64,000 nt of DNA from positions 186,001 to 250,000 of the forward strand of contig NZ_BMUE01000002.1 of NCBI RefSeq assembly GCF_014650035.1. Direction: 5' to 3'. Source of the stretch: Streptomyces lucensis JCM 4490. Its GTDB lineage: Bacteria; Actinomycetota; Actinomycetes; Streptomycetales; Streptomycetaceae. Both the position numbers and the translations under genes were made by a program. The notes under the pieces are model-generated. The model saw only the letters and a program-made list of their open reading frames with translations. It was not told the origin of the DNA and searched no databases. Below, in pieces: positions 34,967 through 44,727 of this stretch. Position 1 is the first letter of the stretch. Each line of letters opens with the position of its first letter.

Positions 34967-35809
34967 TCACTCGGCGGCGCGCAGCTGCTCCTCCGTCATC
35001 CCCTGTCGCCAGTAGCCGACGAAGGTGACGCGCCGCCGGTCGACCCCGCGCTCGCCGGCGAAGTGCCGCCGCAGCTCCTTGACCTGACCCGATTCGCCCG
35101 CGATCCACACGTACGGCCTTTCGGCGGCGGGGAGCACCGCGGCCCGGACGGCGTCGAGGGCCGGGCGGCGGTCGTCGTCCCGCACCAGCCAGGTGATCTC
35201 CGCGTCCGCCTCCGTCACCACGTCCTGGACGTCCCCGGTGTGCGGCACCTGCAGGAAGGCGCGGGCGCGGGTGCCGGCCGGCAGGGACTCGAGGATGGCG
35301 GTGGCGGCGGGCAGCGCGGTCTCGTCGCCCCAGACGACGACGAGGTCGGCGTCCCCCGGCGGCCGGAAGCGGATCGCGCGGTTGTCGGCGATCGCCGGCC
35401 CGAGCAGCAGGACGCGGTCGCCGGCGGCCGCCCGGGAGGCCCAGCGGGAGGCGGGTCCGGCCGGGGCGGCCGCGCCGGGGCCGACCCCGTGCAGCACGAA
35501 GTCGATGTCGATCTCGTCGGGGTCCCGGCGCAGGGCCCGCAGGGTGTACGAGCGCATCACGGCCCGTACGTCGTCCGGGAGTTCGCGCCAGCCCTGCCAC
35601 CACGCGTCCCCCAGCTCCAGCGGGACGGCCGGCTCGCTCTGCCCCGGGTGCGGCAGGAACAGCGAAAGGGACTGGTCCCGCCCGTCGGAGTGGAAGGCGT
35701 GCAGGTCCGCGCCGGTGAAGGTGACCCGGACCAGGGACGGGCCGAGCCGCCTCGTCCGTGCGACCCGGAGGGAGAAGAAGCGGAACGGGGCGGCTACGGC
35801 CGTCGTCAT
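34967..35809 (-). CDS. desF: siderophore-interacting protein, ferric-siderophore reductase type, 280 aa
   Basis: A SIP family (ViuB-like) flavoreductase with an N-terminal FAD-binding barrel (MRSYTLRALRRDPDEIDIDF is the R-x-Y-T motif region) and a C-terminal NAD(P)H domain (VVWGDETALPAATAILESL; YVWIAGESGQVKELRRHF). It probably releases iron from imported ferrioxamine in the cytoplasm. ATG 35809 has AGGAG upstream. It lies between desA and desE in the same direction, 38 bases behind desE, so it likely shares the desE promoter and iron box. Confidence 0.88.
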   Translation of the reverse strand: MTTAVAAPFRFFSLRVARTRRLGPSLVRVTFTGADLHAFHSDGRDQSLSLFLPHPGQSEPAVPLELGDAWWQGWRELPDDVRAVMRSYTLRALRRDPDEIDIDFVLHGVGPGAAAPAGPASRWASRAAAGDRVLLLGPAIADNRAIRFRPPGDADLVVVWGDETALPAATAILESLPAGTRARAFLQVPHTGDVQDVVTEADAEITWLVRDDDRRPALDAVRAAVLPAAERPYVWIAGESGQVKELRRHFAGERGVDRRRVTFVGYWRQGMTEEQLRAAE

Positions 35810-35847
35810 GGGGGCTCCTGGTGCGGGAGGTGTCAGGGCGGGACGGA

Positions 35848-36894
35848 CTAGGCGACCTTCTCGGCCTTCTCCAGGGCCTCGGCCAGCCCGGTGAGCAGGG
35901 GTACGCACTTGTCGTACGAGAGAATCGGTTCGGGTGAACGGGGGATGACCTGGCCGGCCTTGACGGCGGGCAGCTTCTTCCAGGTCGCCTTGGTGATGTC
36001 GGCCGGCTGGATCGCCGAGGTGCGGTCGTCCATCATGATGATGTCGGCCTGGTACTTGTCGACGTTCTCCCAGCTCAGCGACTCGTACCAGCCGCCGCCC
36101 TGCTTCTTGGCGCTCTCCGGCGGCTCGACGAAGTTCACGCCGAGGGCCTTGAAGTACTCCAGGTCGATGGAGAGGTCGGTGCCGGAGACGTAGAAGAGCT
36201 GGTCGCTCGCGGAGCCGGCCAGCACCCTGATGCCGGGCTTGGCCTTGGCGGCGGCGCGCAGCCGGGCGGCGGCCGCCTCGAAGCGCTTCTTGGCCCGCGT
36301 CACCTTGGCGGCCTTCAGGTCGGCGCCGAGCGACCCGGCGAGCTGCGCCATGCGCTCCAGTGACCGGGTGAGCTGCCGGTCGTAGACGGAGATGCCGACG
36401 CTCGGGGCCAGTTGGGCGATCTTCTTGCTCGACTCCTCCGGCACGTACCAGAGGGTGCCGGCGCCATCGAACATGGTGCTGACGAGCAGGTCGGGCGCGA
36501 GGGCCGCGTACTTCTCGATGCTGAACTGCCCCCAGGTGTTACCGAGGACCGTCACCTTGCTGACGTCCATGTCGCCGGCCTGGACGTCCGGCTTGCCGCC
36601 CGAGGTCCTGGTCGGGCCGAAGACGCCCTTGACCTGGACGCCGTAGTCGTACAGCGCGGCGCCGGCGCCGGTGAACGCGACGATGTTCGCGGGCACGCGG
36701 TCCAGCTTCACGGTCGTGCCGCGGTCGTCCTTGAAGGACCAGGGGCCGGGCTTGCCGCCCTTCGCCTGTCCTCCGGAGCCCGTGTCTTCGCCCTTGTCGT
36801 CCCCGCAGGCGGCGAGCGCGGCGCCGAGTCCGAGGGCGCCGCCCGCGGCGAGCAGACCGCGGCGAGAGAGGTGGGTGGCACGGGCGTGGGGCAT
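35848..36894 (-). CDS. desE: ferrioxamine-binding lipoprotein of the siderophore ABC importer, 348 aa
   Basis: A Tat-type lipoprotein signal (LSRRGLLAAGGALGLGAALA followed by AC, lipidated C30) leads into a class III periplasmic-binding fold of FepB/FhuD type (IVAFTGAGAALYDYGVQVKG, ALAPDLLVST). It binds ferrioxamines at the cell surface and delivers them to a permease encoded elsewhere. It has its own iron box about 52 bases upstream. Confidence 0.92.
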   Translation of the reverse strand: MPHARATHLSRRGLLAAGGALGLGAALAACGDDKGEDTGSGGQAKGGKPGPWSFKDDRGTTVKLDRVPANIVAFTGAGAALYDYGVQVKGVFGPTRTSGGKPDVQAGDMDVSKVTVLGNTWGQFSIEKYAALAPDLLVSTMFDGAGTLWYVPEESSKKIAQLAPSVGISVYDRQLTRSLERMAQLAGSLGADLKAAKVTRAKKRFEAAAARLRAAAKAKPGIRVLAGSASDQLFYVSGTDLSIDLEYFKALGVNFVEPPESAKKQGGGWYESLSWENVDKYQADIIMMDDRTSAIQPADITKATWKKLPAVKAGQVIPRSPEPILSYDKCVPLLTGLAEALEKAEKVA

Positions 36895-36945
36895 GGGTAT
36901 GACTGCTTTCGAACGGGGCTGAGCGCCCGCCGGACAAGGTCAAAT

Positions 36946-36964
36946 GTAGGTTAGCCTAACCTCA
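36946..36964. promoter_or_regulatory. iron box (DmdR1/DtxR type) of desE-desF
   Basis: GTAGGTTAGCCTAACCTCA contains the perfect inner palindrome AGGTTAGCCTAACCT (36948-36962). It lies in front of desE and should make the uptake genes iron-repressed in parallel with desABCD. Confidence 0.92.
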
Positions 36965-37304
36965 CCTGATGTCCAGAGGGCGGGGCGCCCCGCCCGGGCC
37001 CGTGCGGTTCCGCGAGGCCTCGGACTCGACGGTTCGCCGGACAATCCCAGGGCCCACGGGTACGGTTGACACCGCACGGCCGGCACCGCCGGCTGCGACG
37101 GGAATGGGTCCGACGTCCCTTTCGGGCGCGAGGGTCGGCCGCAGCCGCCCCCGCGTCAATCACGACAACTGCACACTCGGCCTGTGCGTCGGCAGGGCCT
37201 CAGTTGGTCATCCGTATCCCGGGTGGTCGACCTGAGAGACCTGCCCTCCCGCATGTGCCGCACACTCAGCTCGGCCACCCGCCATCCGTGGGAGGAACCC
37301 GAGC
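36965..37304. other. 340-base stretch without a supported gene
   Basis: It holds GGGCGGGGCGCCCCGCCC (36978-36995), an 18-bp perfect palindrome without a loop, and a lone TTGACA (37066-37071) with no -10 partner. Otherwise I see nothing. It includes the 5' region of the small gene at 37305. Confidence 0.4.
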
Positions 37305-37535
37305 GTGGATCTGCAGATCATCCTGGCGATTCTGGGCACGGCGGGCGTCGTGTCCGCAGCCCTGTCCGCCCTGCAGGGGCTGCTCGACCAGGTGCCCGGC
37401 GTCATCCGCTCGTGGCGCCGCGTCGTGGACGAGGCCCGGCGCACCCGTGCGGACGGCGGGCCGGTGCCGGACGGCCGTCGCTCGTCCGGCACGGCGGACA
37501 CCCCCGACTCACCCGATGGCGACTCCTCGCCATGA
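37305..37535 (+). CDS. small membrane-anchored protein, 76 aa
   Basis: The GTG start has GGAGGA eight bases upstream. Residues 2-22 (DLQIILAILGTAGVVSAALS) form one hydrophobic helix, and a short amphipathic part (VPGVIRSWRRVVDEARR) and a polar Gly/Ser/Asp-rich tail follow. It is probably a single-span membrane protein. No family is recognised and no functional link to neighbours is seen. Confidence 0.65.
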   Translation: MDLQIILAILGTAGVVSAALSALQGLLDQVPGVIRSWRRVVDEARRTRADGGPVPDGRRSSGTADTPDSPDGDSSP

Positions 37536-37597
37536 CGGGGGCGAGGGGAGTCGGCGTGCGGCCGGCCCGCGCAGGACCGGCCGCGTACGGTCCCGGA

Positions 37598-38767
37598 TCA
37601 GCCCACCAGCCCCAGCTCCCGTGCGATCAGCATCCGCTGGACCTCGCTCGTGCCCTCGCCGATCTCCAGGATCTTGGAGTCGCGCCACATGCGGGCCACC
37701 GGGTACTCGTTCATGAAGCCGTAGCCGCCGTGCACCTGGGTGGCCTCGCGGGCGTTGTCCACGGCGACGGTGGAGGAGTACAGCTTGGCCATGGCCGCCT
37801 CCTTCTTGAAGGGCTCACCGGCCACCAGGCGGTAGGCGGCGTCGCGCCAGGCCAGCCGGGCCGTGTGGGCCTTCATCTCCATGTCGGCGATCTTGAACTG
37901 GATCGCCTGGTTGGAGCCGATCGGCCGGCCGAAGGCGTGGCGTTCCCTGGCGTACTTCACCGACTCGTCGACACAGCCCTGCGCCAGACCGGTCGCCAGC
38001 GCCGCGATAGCGATGCGGCCCTCGTCCAGGATGCGAAGGAACTGGGCGTAGCCCCGGCCCTCCTCGCCGAGCAGGTTGGCGGCGGGCACCCGGACGTCCT
38101 GGAAGGACAGTTCGCGGGTGTCCGAGGCGTTCCAGCCGACCTTGGAGTAGGGGGCCGCCACCGTGAAGCCGGGCGTGCCGGACGGGACGATGATCGCCGA
38201 GATCAGCGGCCTGCCGTCCGGCTTGCGGCCGGTGACCGCCGTGACCGTCACCAGGCCGGTGATGTCCGTGCCGGAGTTGGTGATGAAGCACTTGCTGCCG
38301 TTGATCACCCATTCGTCCGTGTCCGGGTCCAGGCGGGCCGTCGTGCGGGTCGCGCCCGCGTCGCTGCCGCCGTCCGGCTCGGTCAGGCCGAACGCGCCCA
38401 GGATCTCGCCCGCGCACAGGCGGGGCAGCCACTGGCGCTTCTGCTCCTCCGTGCCGAACAGGTGCACCGGCATGGCGCCCAGCGACACTCCGGCCTCCAG
38501 GGTGATCGCCACCGACGAGTCCACCCGGGCCAGCTCCTCCAGGGCGATGCCGAGGGCCAGGTAGTCGCCGCCCATGCCGCCGTACTCCTCCGGGAACGGC
38601 AGCCCGAACAGGCCCATGCGGCCCATCTCACGGACGATCTCGTACGGGAACTCGTGCCGCTCGTAGAAGTCGCCGATCTTCGGCGCCACGACGTCGTGCG
38701 CGAACTCCTCCACCGTACGGCGGAGTTCCTCCAGCTCGGGGCTGAGACGGTGGTCCATGCTGATCAC
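37598..38767 (-). CDS. acyl-CoA dehydrogenase, probably isovaleryl-CoA type, 389 aa
   Basis: A full-length FAD acyl-CoA dehydrogenase: FGLTEPDGGSDAGATRTTA, then KCFITNSGTDI and RIAIAALATGLAQGCVDESV, with the C-terminal QVHGGYGFMNEYPVARMWRD and EIGEGTSEVQRMLIARELG. Its place behind carboxylase and HMG-CoA lyase genes argues for a branched-chain (leucine) acyl-CoA substrate. The GTG start at 38767 overlaps the lyase stop (GTGA) and has GAGGA three bases before it; the ATG at 38758 is an alternative. It is the last gene of the operon. Confidence 0.9.
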   Translation of the reverse strand: MISMDHRLSPELEELRRTVEEFAHDVVAPKIGDFYERHEFPYEIVREMGRMGLFGLPFPEEYGGMGGDYLALGIALEELARVDSSVAITLEAGVSLGAMPVHLFGTEEQKRQWLPRLCAGEILGAFGLTEPDGGSDAGATRTTARLDPDTDEWVINGSKCFITNSGTDITGLVTVTAVTGRKPDGRPLISAIIVPSGTPGFTVAAPYSKVGWNASDTRELSFQDVRVPAANLLGEEGRGYAQFLRILDEGRIAIAALATGLAQGCVDESVKYARERHAFGRPIGSNQAIQFKIADMEMKAHTARLAWRDAAYRLVAGEPFKKEAAMAKLYSSTVAVDNAREATQVHGGYGFMNEYPVARMWRDSKILEIGEGTSEVQRMLIARELGLVG

Positions 38768-39723
38768 TGATCCTCGTGGGGCTGTGTCGGTTTACCGAGT
38801 GCGCGGACGGTGCGGGACGGGCTGGGCCGGCCCAGCTGTTCGGCCATCCACACGCTTGTGGCGGTCAGACGGCCGAGGTCGACCCCGGTCTCGATGCCGA
38901 GGCCGTGCAGCATCCAGACGAGGTCCTCGGTGGCGAGGTTGCCGGTGGCGGACCGGGCGTAGGGGCAGCCGCCGAGGCCGCCCGCGGAGGCGTCGACCGT
39001 GCTCACCCCGGACTCCAGCGCGGCGAGGGTGTTGGCGAGCGCCTGGCCGTAGGTGTCGTGGAAGTGCACGCCGATGGCGTCCACCGGCACGCCCTCGCCG
39101 TCCAGGAGGGACAGCAGCGCACGGACGTGGCCCGGCGTCGCCACGCCGATCGTGTCGCCGAGGCTCAGCTCGTCACAGCCCATGTCCCGCAGGGCCGTGC
39201 AGACGCGGGCGACCTGTGTGAGCGGTACGGCGCCCTCCCAGGGGTCGCCGAAGCACATCGAGACGTATCCCCGCACGTGCACGCCCTCGTCCTTCGCGTG
39301 CCGCACCACCGGCTCGAACACGGCCAGCGACTCGTCCAGCGTGCGGTTGAGGTTGGCCTTCGCGAAGGACTCGGTGGCACTGGCGAACACGGCGATCCGC
39401 CGGGCGCCGAGCGCGAGCGCCCGGTCCAGGCCGCGCCGGTTCGGCACCAGCACCGGCAGCGCCACCCCGGGGAGGTCGCTCACCAGCGGGAACAGCTGCT
39501 CGGCGTCGGCCAGCTGGGGCACCCACTTGGGGTGCACGAAGCTCGTCGCCTCGATCGTCGTCAGGCCCGCCCCGGCCAGCCGGCGGACGAACTCCGCCTT
39601 GACCTCGGTGGGGACGGCCGTCTTCTCGTTCTGCAGCCCGTCGCGCGCGCCGACCTCGTGGATCCGCACCCGCCGGGGCAGGTTCGGGGCCGGTACGACC
39701 ATGGGCAGGGCGTCCGTGCTCAC
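38764..39723 (-). CDS. hydroxymethylglutaryl-CoA lyase, 319 aa
   Basis: A HMGL-like TIM barrel: [20 protein letters not shown] (metal Asp in ARDGLQ), [13 protein letters not shown] (metal His pair) and [20 protein letters not shown] (catalytic Cys in the GxGGCP loop). It splits HMG-CoA to acetoacetate and acetyl-CoA, the last step of leucine breakdown. The GTG start overlaps the biotin carboxylase stop (GTGA) and its own stop overlaps the dehydrogenase start. Confidence 0.93.
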   Translation of the reverse strand: MSTDALPMVVPAPNLPRRVRIHEVGARDGLQNEKTAVPTEVKAEFVRRLAGAGLTTIEATSFVHPKWVPQLADAEQLFPLVSDLPGVALPVLVPNRRGLDRALALGARRIAVFASATESFAKANLNRTLDESLAVFEPVVRHAKDEGVHVRGYVSMCFGDPWEGAVPLTQVARVCTALRDMGCDELSLGDTIGVATPGHVRALLSLLDGEGVPVDAIGVHFHDTYGQALANTLAALESGVSTVDASAGGLGGCPYARSATGNLATEDLVWMLHGLGIETGVDLGRLTATSVWMAEQLGRPSPSRTVRALGKPTQPHEDQ

Positions 39724-41648
39724 TGCGCCGCCTCCTTGGGTGCGATGACGGCCAGCACCTGGTCCATGGCGACCGTCGCGCCCGGGGTCACGTCCAGCTC
39801 GGCGACCGTCCCGGCGTGCGGCGCGGAGATGACGTGCTCCATCTTCATCGCCTCCACCACCAGCAGGCTCTGCCCGGCGGTCACCTCGTCGCCGACGGCG
39901 ACCTTCACCACCGTCACCGTGCCGGGCATCGGCGCGGTCAGCGAGTCGGCGCCCGCGTGGGCCGCGCGGCTCAGGGAGGCGGCCACCGGGTCGTGGTCGC
40001 GCACGTGCCAGGCGTCGCCGTCCCGGCCGATCCAGTCACCGCAGCGGTGGAAGGTGTGCCGGACGCCGTCGAGCGTGACGGCCACCCGCCCGGCGGTGAC
40101 GGCGTGGGTGCCGCGCGGGCTGTACGTCACCGGGTCCTGCACCCGCAGCGGGAAGGCGGGCGCCTTCGGGGTGCCCCCCAGGCGCCAGCCGCTCGGCACC
40201 GAGAAGGGGTCGGTCCAGCCCTCGCCGCTCGGCCGCAGCGCCTCCAGGCGCACGGCGGCCGCCGCCTCGTAGACCTCCTCCGGCACGTCCGTGGAGACCA
40301 GCGCGTCCACCACCCGCTCCACCAGCCCGGTGTCCAGCTCGCCCGCCACGACGGCCGGGTGGGCCAGCAGCCGGCGCAGGAAGCCCGCGTTGGTCTGCAC
40401 GCCCAGCGTGACCGTCTCCGCGAGGGCCGCCCGGAGCCTGCGCAGCGCCGTCTCGCGGTCGGGGCCGTGGGCGATCACCTTGGACAGCATCGGGTCGTAC
40501 AGGCTGCCCACCTCCGTGCCCTCGCTGAGCCCGGAGTCGGTGCGGACGCCGTCGCCCTGGGGCTCGTTCAGCAGCAGCACCGTGCCGCCGGAGGGCAGGA
40601 AGCCGCGCGCGGGGTCCTCGGCGCAGATCCGGGCCTCGACCGCGTGCCCGATCAGCCGCACGTCCTCCTGCGCGAACCCCAGCCGCTCCCCGGCCGCCAC
40701 CCGCAGCTGCCACTCCACCAGGTCGAGGCCGGTGACGAGTTCGGTGACCGGGTGCTCCACCTGGAGACGGGTGTTCATCTCCATGAAGTAGTACTGCGAC
40801 GGGTCCGAGCCCGGCACGATGAACTCCACCGTGCCCGCGCCCCGGTACCCGCACGAACGGGCCGCCTGTACGGCCGCCTCGCCCATCGACGCGCGCGTGG
40901 CCTCGTCGAGGAGCACGCTGGGCGCCTCCTCGATGATCTTCTGGTGGCGCCGCTGGAGGGAGCACTCGCGCTCGCCGAGGTGGACCACGTTGCCGTGGCC
41001 GTCGGCCAGCACCTGGATCTCGATGTGCCGGGGCCGGTCGATCCACCGCTCCACCAGCAGCGTGTCGTCGCCGAAGGAGGCGCGGGCCTCGCGGCGGGCG
41101 GCGGCGATCTCGTCGGCCAGGTCCCCGGTGTCCCGGACCAGCCGCATGCCCTTGCCGCCGCCGCCGGCGCTCGGCTTCAGCAGCACCGGGACACCGATCT
41201 CGCGTGCCGCGTCGGCCAGTTCGGCGTCCGACAGGCCGCTGCCGCTCGATCCGGGCACCACCGGCACCCCGGCCGCCCGCACCGTCTCCTTCGCGCGGAT
41301 CTTGTCGCCCATGAGGGCGATCGCGTCGGCCGGCGGGCCGATGAAGACCAGTCCCGCCTCCTCGCAGGCCCGCGCGAACCCGGCGTTCTCGGCGAGGAAG
41401 CCGTACCCGGGGTGGACGGCCTGGGCGCCGGTGCGGGCGGCGGCCTCCAGCAGCCGCTCCACCGACAGATAGCTCTCGGCCGCGGCCGGCGGCCCGATCC
41501 GCACGGCCGTGTCGGCCTCCCGGACGTGCCGCGCGTCGGCGTCGGCGTCGGAGAAGACCGCCACCGAGCGGACGCCCAGCGAGCGGAGCGTACGGATGAC
41601 GCGAACGGCGATCTCGCCCCGGTTGGCGACCAGTACTGTGTCGAACAC
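39720..41648 (-). CDS. biotin-containing acyl-CoA carboxylase alpha subunit, 642 aa
   Basis: The biotin carboxylase domain (about 1-450) starts [20 protein letters not shown] and includes the ATP loop [14 protein letters not shown] and [15 protein letters not shown] linker and biotin carboxyl carrier domain end with [17 protein letters not shown] (biotinylated Lys in MKM). With the following carboxyltransferase it forms a 3-methylcrotonyl-CoA-type carboxylase; the substrate is inferred from the lyase and dehydrogenase neighbours. GTG 41648 has GAGGAGGGG upstream and lies 11 bases behind the beta-subunit stop. Confidence 0.92.
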   Translation of the reverse strand: MFDTVLVANRGEIAVRVIRTLRSLGVRSVAVFSDADADARHVREADTAVRIGPPAAAESYLSVERLLEAAARTGAQAVHPGYGFLAENAGFARACEEAGLVFIGPPADAIALMGDKIRAKETVRAAGVPVVPGSSGSGLSDAELADAAREIGVPVLLKPSAGGGGKGMRLVRDTGDLADEIAAARREARASFGDDTLLVERWIDRPRHIEIQVLADGHGNVVHLGERECSLQRRHQKIIEEAPSVLLDEATRASMGEAAVQAARSCGYRGAGTVEFIVPGSDPSQYYFMEMNTRLQVEHPVTELVTGLDLVEWQLRVAAGERLGFAQEDVRLIGHAVEARICAEDPARGFLPSGGTVLLLNEPQGDGVRTDSGLSEGTEVGSLYDPMLSKVIAHGPDRETALRRLRAALAETVTLGVQTNAGFLRRLLAHPAVVAGELDTGLVERVVDALVSTDVPEEVYEAAAAVRLEALRPSGEGWTDPFSVPSGWRLGGTPKAPAFPLRVQDPVTYSPRGTHAVTAGRVAVTLDGVRHTFHRCGDWIGRDGDAWHVRDHDPVAASLSRAAHAGADSLTAPMPGTVTVVKVAVGDEVTAGQSLLVVEAMKMEHVISAPHAGTVAELDVTPGATVAMDQVLAVIAPKEAAQ

Positions 41649-41659
41649 GGTTCCCCTCC

Positions 41660-43276
41660 TCACATCCGGAAGACGCCGAACTGGGGGTCTCCCAGGGGCG
41701 CGTTGGCGCAGGCCGTCAGGGCGAGGCCCAGCACCTGACGGGTCTGAAGCGGGTCGATGACGCCGTCGTCCCACAGCCGGGCGGTGGCGTAGTAGGCGCT
41801 GCCCTGGCGCTCGTACTGGGCGCGGACCGGCGCCTTGAAGGCCTCCTCCTCCTCGGCCGGCCACTCCTCGCCGCGCGCCTCCAGCTGGTCCCGCTTGACC
41901 GTGGCGAGGACGCTGGCGGCCTGCTCGCCGCCCATGACGGAGATCTTGGCGTTCGGCCACATCCACAGGAAGCGGGGGGAGTAGGCCCGGCCGCACATCG
42001 AGTAGTTGCCGGCGCCGTACGAACCGCCGACGACGACGGTCAGCTTGGGCACGCGCGTGCACGCCACGGCCGTCACCATCTTGGCGCCGTGCTTGGCGAT
42101 GCCGCCCGCCTCGTAGTCCTTGCCGACCATGAACCCGGAGATGTTCTGCAGGAACACCAGCGGGATCCCGCGCTGGTCGCACAGCTCGATGAAGTGGGCG
42201 CCCTTCTGGGCGGACTCGGCGAACAGGATGCCGTTGTTGGCGACGATCCCCACCGGGTGGCCGTGGACGCGGGCGAAGCCGGTCACCAGGGTCTGGCCGA
42301 ACTCGGCCTTGAACTCGGAGAACCGCGAGCCGTCGACCACGCGCGCGATGATCTCGCGGACGTCGTAGGGGGTGCGGGAGTCGACGGGGACGGCGCCGTA
42401 GATCCCGTAGGGGTCGACCTTGGGCTCGACGGCGGGCACGACCTCCCAGGGCAGGGACCGCCGGGCCGGGAGCGTGGCCACGATGTTGCGGACGATCCTG
42501 AGCGCGTGCGCGTCGTCCTCGGCGAGGTGGTCGGTGACCCCCGAGACCCGGGAGTGGACCTCGCCGCCGCCCAGCTCCTCGGCGGTGACGACCTCGCCGG
42601 TGGCGGCCTTCACCAGGGGCGGGCCGCCGAGGAAGATCGTGCCCTGGTTGCGGACGATCACGGCCTCGTCGCTCATCGCCGGCACGTACGCGCCGCCCGC
42701 GGTGCAGGAACCGAGGACGGCCGCGATCTGCGGGATCCCGGCGCCGGACATGCGGGCCTGGTTGTAGAAGATCCGGCCGAAGTGCTCGCGGTCCGGGAAC
42801 ACCTCGTCCTGCATCGGCAGGAAGGCCCCGCCGGAGTCGACGAGGTAGACGCACGGCAGCCGGTTGTCCAGGGCCACCTCCTGCGCGCGCAGGTGCTTCT
42901 TCACCGTCATCGGGTAGTACGTGCCGCCCTTGACGGTGGCGTCGTTCGCGACGATCACGCACTCGCGCCCGCTGACCCGCCCGATCCCGGCGATCACCCC
43001 GGCCGCCGGCGCCTGTCCGTCGTACAGCCCGTCGGCCGCGAGGGGGGCCAGCTCGAGGAACGGCGAGCCCGGGTCGAGCAGCGTGTCCACCCTGTCCCGC
43101 GGCAGCAGCTTGCCGCGCGCGGTGTGCCGGGCCCTGGCCCTCTCGCCGCCGCCGAGGGCCGCCGCGGCCAGCTTGCCGCGCAGCTCCTCGACGAGGGCGA
43201 GGTGGGCCTGTTCATTGGCTCGCCAGGCCTCCGACGCGGGATCTGCCGCGCTCCGGAGCTCCGGTGCCTCCTGCAT
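41660..43276 (-). CDS. acyl-CoA carboxyltransferase beta subunit (3-methylcrotonyl type), 538 aa
   Basis: Two crotonase-like carboxyltransferase halves: [20 protein letters not shown] at the N-terminus, [59 protein letters not shown], and [20 protein letters not shown] in the second half. The phrase [12 protein letters not shown] and the WDDGVIDP C-terminal region are characteristic of methylcrotonyl-CoA carboxylase. It is the first gene of the operon, divergent from the TetR gene, with the operators in front. Confidence 0.92.
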   Translation of the reverse strand: MQEAPELRSAADPASEAWRANEQAHLALVEELRGKLAAAALGGGERARARHTARGKLLPRDRVDTLLDPGSPFLELAPLAADGLYDGQAPAAGVIAGIGRVSGRECVIVANDATVKGGTYYPMTVKKHLRAQEVALDNRLPCVYLVDSGGAFLPMQDEVFPDREHFGRIFYNQARMSGAGIPQIAAVLGSCTAGGAYVPAMSDEAVIVRNQGTIFLGGPPLVKAATGEVVTAEELGGGEVHSRVSGVTDHLAEDDAHALRIVRNIVATLPARRSLPWEVVPAVEPKVDPYGIYGAVPVDSRTPYDVREIIARVVDGSRFSEFKAEFGQTLVTGFARVHGHPVGIVANNGILFAESAQKGAHFIELCDQRGIPLVFLQNISGFMVGKDYEAGGIAKHGAKMVTAVACTRVPKLTVVVGGSYGAGNYSMCGRAYSPRFLWMWPNAKISVMGGEQAASVLATVKRDQLEARGEEWPAEEEEAFKAPVRAQYERQGSAYYATARLWDDGVIDPLQTRQVLGLALTACANAPLGDPQFGVFRM

Positions 43277-43306
43277 TCTGCGGTCCCCTCACCCAGTGGT
43301 CGTACT

Positions 43307-43322
43307 GTTAATGAGCGTTAAC
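43307..43322. promoter_or_regulatory. operator 1, GTTAA-N6-TTAAC
   Basis: GTTAATGAGCGTTAAC has perfect five-base half-sites. I recall GTTAA-N6-TTAAC as the binding motif of AccR, a TetR repressor of acyl-CoA carboxylase genes in S. avermitilis. It lies between the carboxyltransferase start (43276) and the TetR start (43373). Confidence 0.85.
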
Positions 43323-43334
43323 CATTTCCCTCAG

Positions 43335-43350
43335 GTTAACGACCGCTAAC
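43335..43350. promoter_or_regulatory. operator 2, GTTAA-N6-CTAAC
   Basis: GTTAACGACCGCTAAC has one half-site mismatch to GTTAA-N6-TTAAC. It starts 28 bases after operator 1 and ends 22 bases before the TetR ATG, positioned for autoregulation. Confidence 0.8.
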
Positions 43351-43372
43351 CGTGCTGTCTAGAATTGGGCGC

Positions 43373-43978
43373 ATGGCCACCAGAACCGACGCCACCACCC
43401 GCCGCGAGCAGATCCTCAAGGAGGCCGCCCGGCTGTTCGCCGAGCGCGGCTTCCATGGCGTCGGCGTCGACGAGATAGGCGCCGCGGTCGGCATCAGCGG
43501 CCCCGGCCTCTACCGGCACTTCCCCGGCAAGGACGCGATGCTCGCCGAGCTGCTCGTCGGCATCAGCGGCCAGCTGCTGACCGGTGCCAAGCGGCGCCTG
43601 GCGGAGGCCGACGGGGACGCCACCGCCCCGGCGGTCCTGGACTCGCTCATCGAGGGCCACATCGACTTCGCCCTCGACGACCGTCCCCTGATCACCCTGC
43701 ACGACCGCGAGCTGGACCGCCTGCGCGACAGCGACCGCAAGCTGGTGCGGCAGCTCCAGCGGCAGTACGTCGAGCTATGGGTGGAGGTGGTCCGCGAGGT
43801 GTACCCGGCCCTGACGGAGGCGGCGGCCCGCTCGGCCGTCCACTCGGTCTTCGGCCTGCTCAACTCCACGCCCCACCTGGGCCGCGCGGGCACGCTGCCG
43901 GGCCGCGGCACCACGGCGACCCTGCTCCACCGGATGGCCCGCGGCGCCTTCGCGGCAGCGGGAACGCCCGGAGACTGA
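43373..43978 (+). CDS. TetR-family repressor of acyl-CoA metabolism, 201 aa
   Basis: The N-terminal HTH is about 9-55 (TRREQILKEAARLFAERGFH, then IGAAVGISGPGLYRHFPGKD). The C-terminal ligand domain is all-helical. It is divergent from the leucine-degradation operon, with two GTTAA-N6-TTAAC-like operators between, so it probably represses that operon and itself and senses an acyl-CoA. It resembles AccR of S. avermitilis in context; identity by sequence was not tested. ATG 43373 is chosen; no clear ribosome-binding site precedes it. Confidence 0.88.
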   Translation: MATRTDATTRREQILKEAARLFAERGFHGVGVDEIGAAVGISGPGLYRHFPGKDAMLAELLVGISGQLLTGAKRRLAEADGDATAPAVLDSLIEGHIDFALDDRPLITLHDRELDRLRDSDRKLVRQLQRQYVELWVEVVREVYPALTEAAARSAVHSVFGLLNSTPHLGRAGTLPGRGTTATLLHRMARGAFAAAGTPGD

Positions 43979-44028
43979 GCCCGCCCGGTAGGCCTGCCGG
44001 CCGGGCCCCGCCTCAGTACGCTGAGGCC

Positions 44029-44610
44029 ATGGGCATGGATTACGCCAAGATGCGCGCTATCGCCGAGGAGCTCGGTGCCTACGCCGAGCGGCTCGAAGGG
44101 GCCTGGAGCGTCGAGATCGGGCCGGCGGGTCCGATACTGGCCATGATGTGCCCCTCGAAGCGGCACGAGGGCACGATCCGCCGCATCTGCAAGCAGCTGG
44201 ACGAGCAACTGCTCGTCACGCACCCCGGCTACATCTCCGTGAGCGGACCCGAGATCGAGCACCCGGCCCTCGGGCGGATGCGGCTGCCCGATGCGATCGT
44301 CATCCCCGAGGCCGTACTCGACGAAGAGGGCATCGCCGTCGACGCGACGCAGGTGCTGGCGGTCGTCGAGATCGTCTCGCCCTCCAACCCGAACAACGAC
44401 TACGTCGAGAAGCTCGCCGACTACCCGGCCATGGGGATCGCCCACTACCTGATCGTCGACCCGCGCACCGGCACCATCGAGGTGCACTCGGATCCCTGCA
44501 GGGGCCGGTACACCGCCAAGGACCCGTACATCTTCGGGGACTCGGTCCCCTTCGGCCCCTGGACGGTGGACACGTCCGCCTTCCGCCGTTACGGCAGGGC
44601 CGGGGACTGA
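44029..44610 (+). CDS. Uma2-family (DUF820) PD-(D/E)XK protein, 193 aa
   Basis: The Uma2 fold is recognised from RHEGTIRRICKQLDEQLL, PALGRMRLPDAIVIPE (metal Asp), VLAVVEIVSPSNPNNDY (E-x-V in place of E-x-K, with a downstream Lys in YVEKLADYPAMG) and IAHYLIVDPRTGTIEVH. These proteins are widespread in Streptomyces and are predicted nucleases without proven targets. ATG 44029 and ATG 44035 are both possible. No clear link to the acyl-CoA genes on either side. Confidence 0.82.
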   Translation: MGMDYAKMRAIAEELGAYAERLEGAWSVEIGPAGPILAMMCPSKRHEGTIRRICKQLDEQLLVTHPGYISVSGPEIEHPALGRMRLPDAIVIPEAVLDEEGIAVDATQVLAVVEIVSPSNPNNDYVEKLADYPAMGIAHYLIVDPRTGTIEVHSDPCRGRYTAKDPYIFGDSVPFGPWTVDTSAFRRYGRAGD

Positions 44611-44674
44611 GCCGGACGGGTGGGGAAGGTCACCCTGGACGCCTGAACGTACTCACCGGTACCTTGGGATCTGA

Positions 44675-44685
44675 GCAAGCGCTTA
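44675..44685. promoter_or_regulatory. candidate TetR-type operator before acyl-CoA dehydrogenase
   Basis: GCAAGCGCTTA contains the 8-bp palindrome AAGCGCTT about 45 bases before the start codon. I recall CAAGCGCTTG palindromes upstream of actinobacterial fatty-acid genes; here one flank differs. Confidence 0.35.
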
Positions 44686-44727
44686 GACATGCCCACATGT
44701 CATGCCGAGGTACGTGGAGGTGGCGGC

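Noticed and set aside
36978..36995. 18-bp perfect GC palindrome near the desE iron box
   Set aside because: Consists only of G and C, has no loop and could arise by composition; no known regulator site fits.
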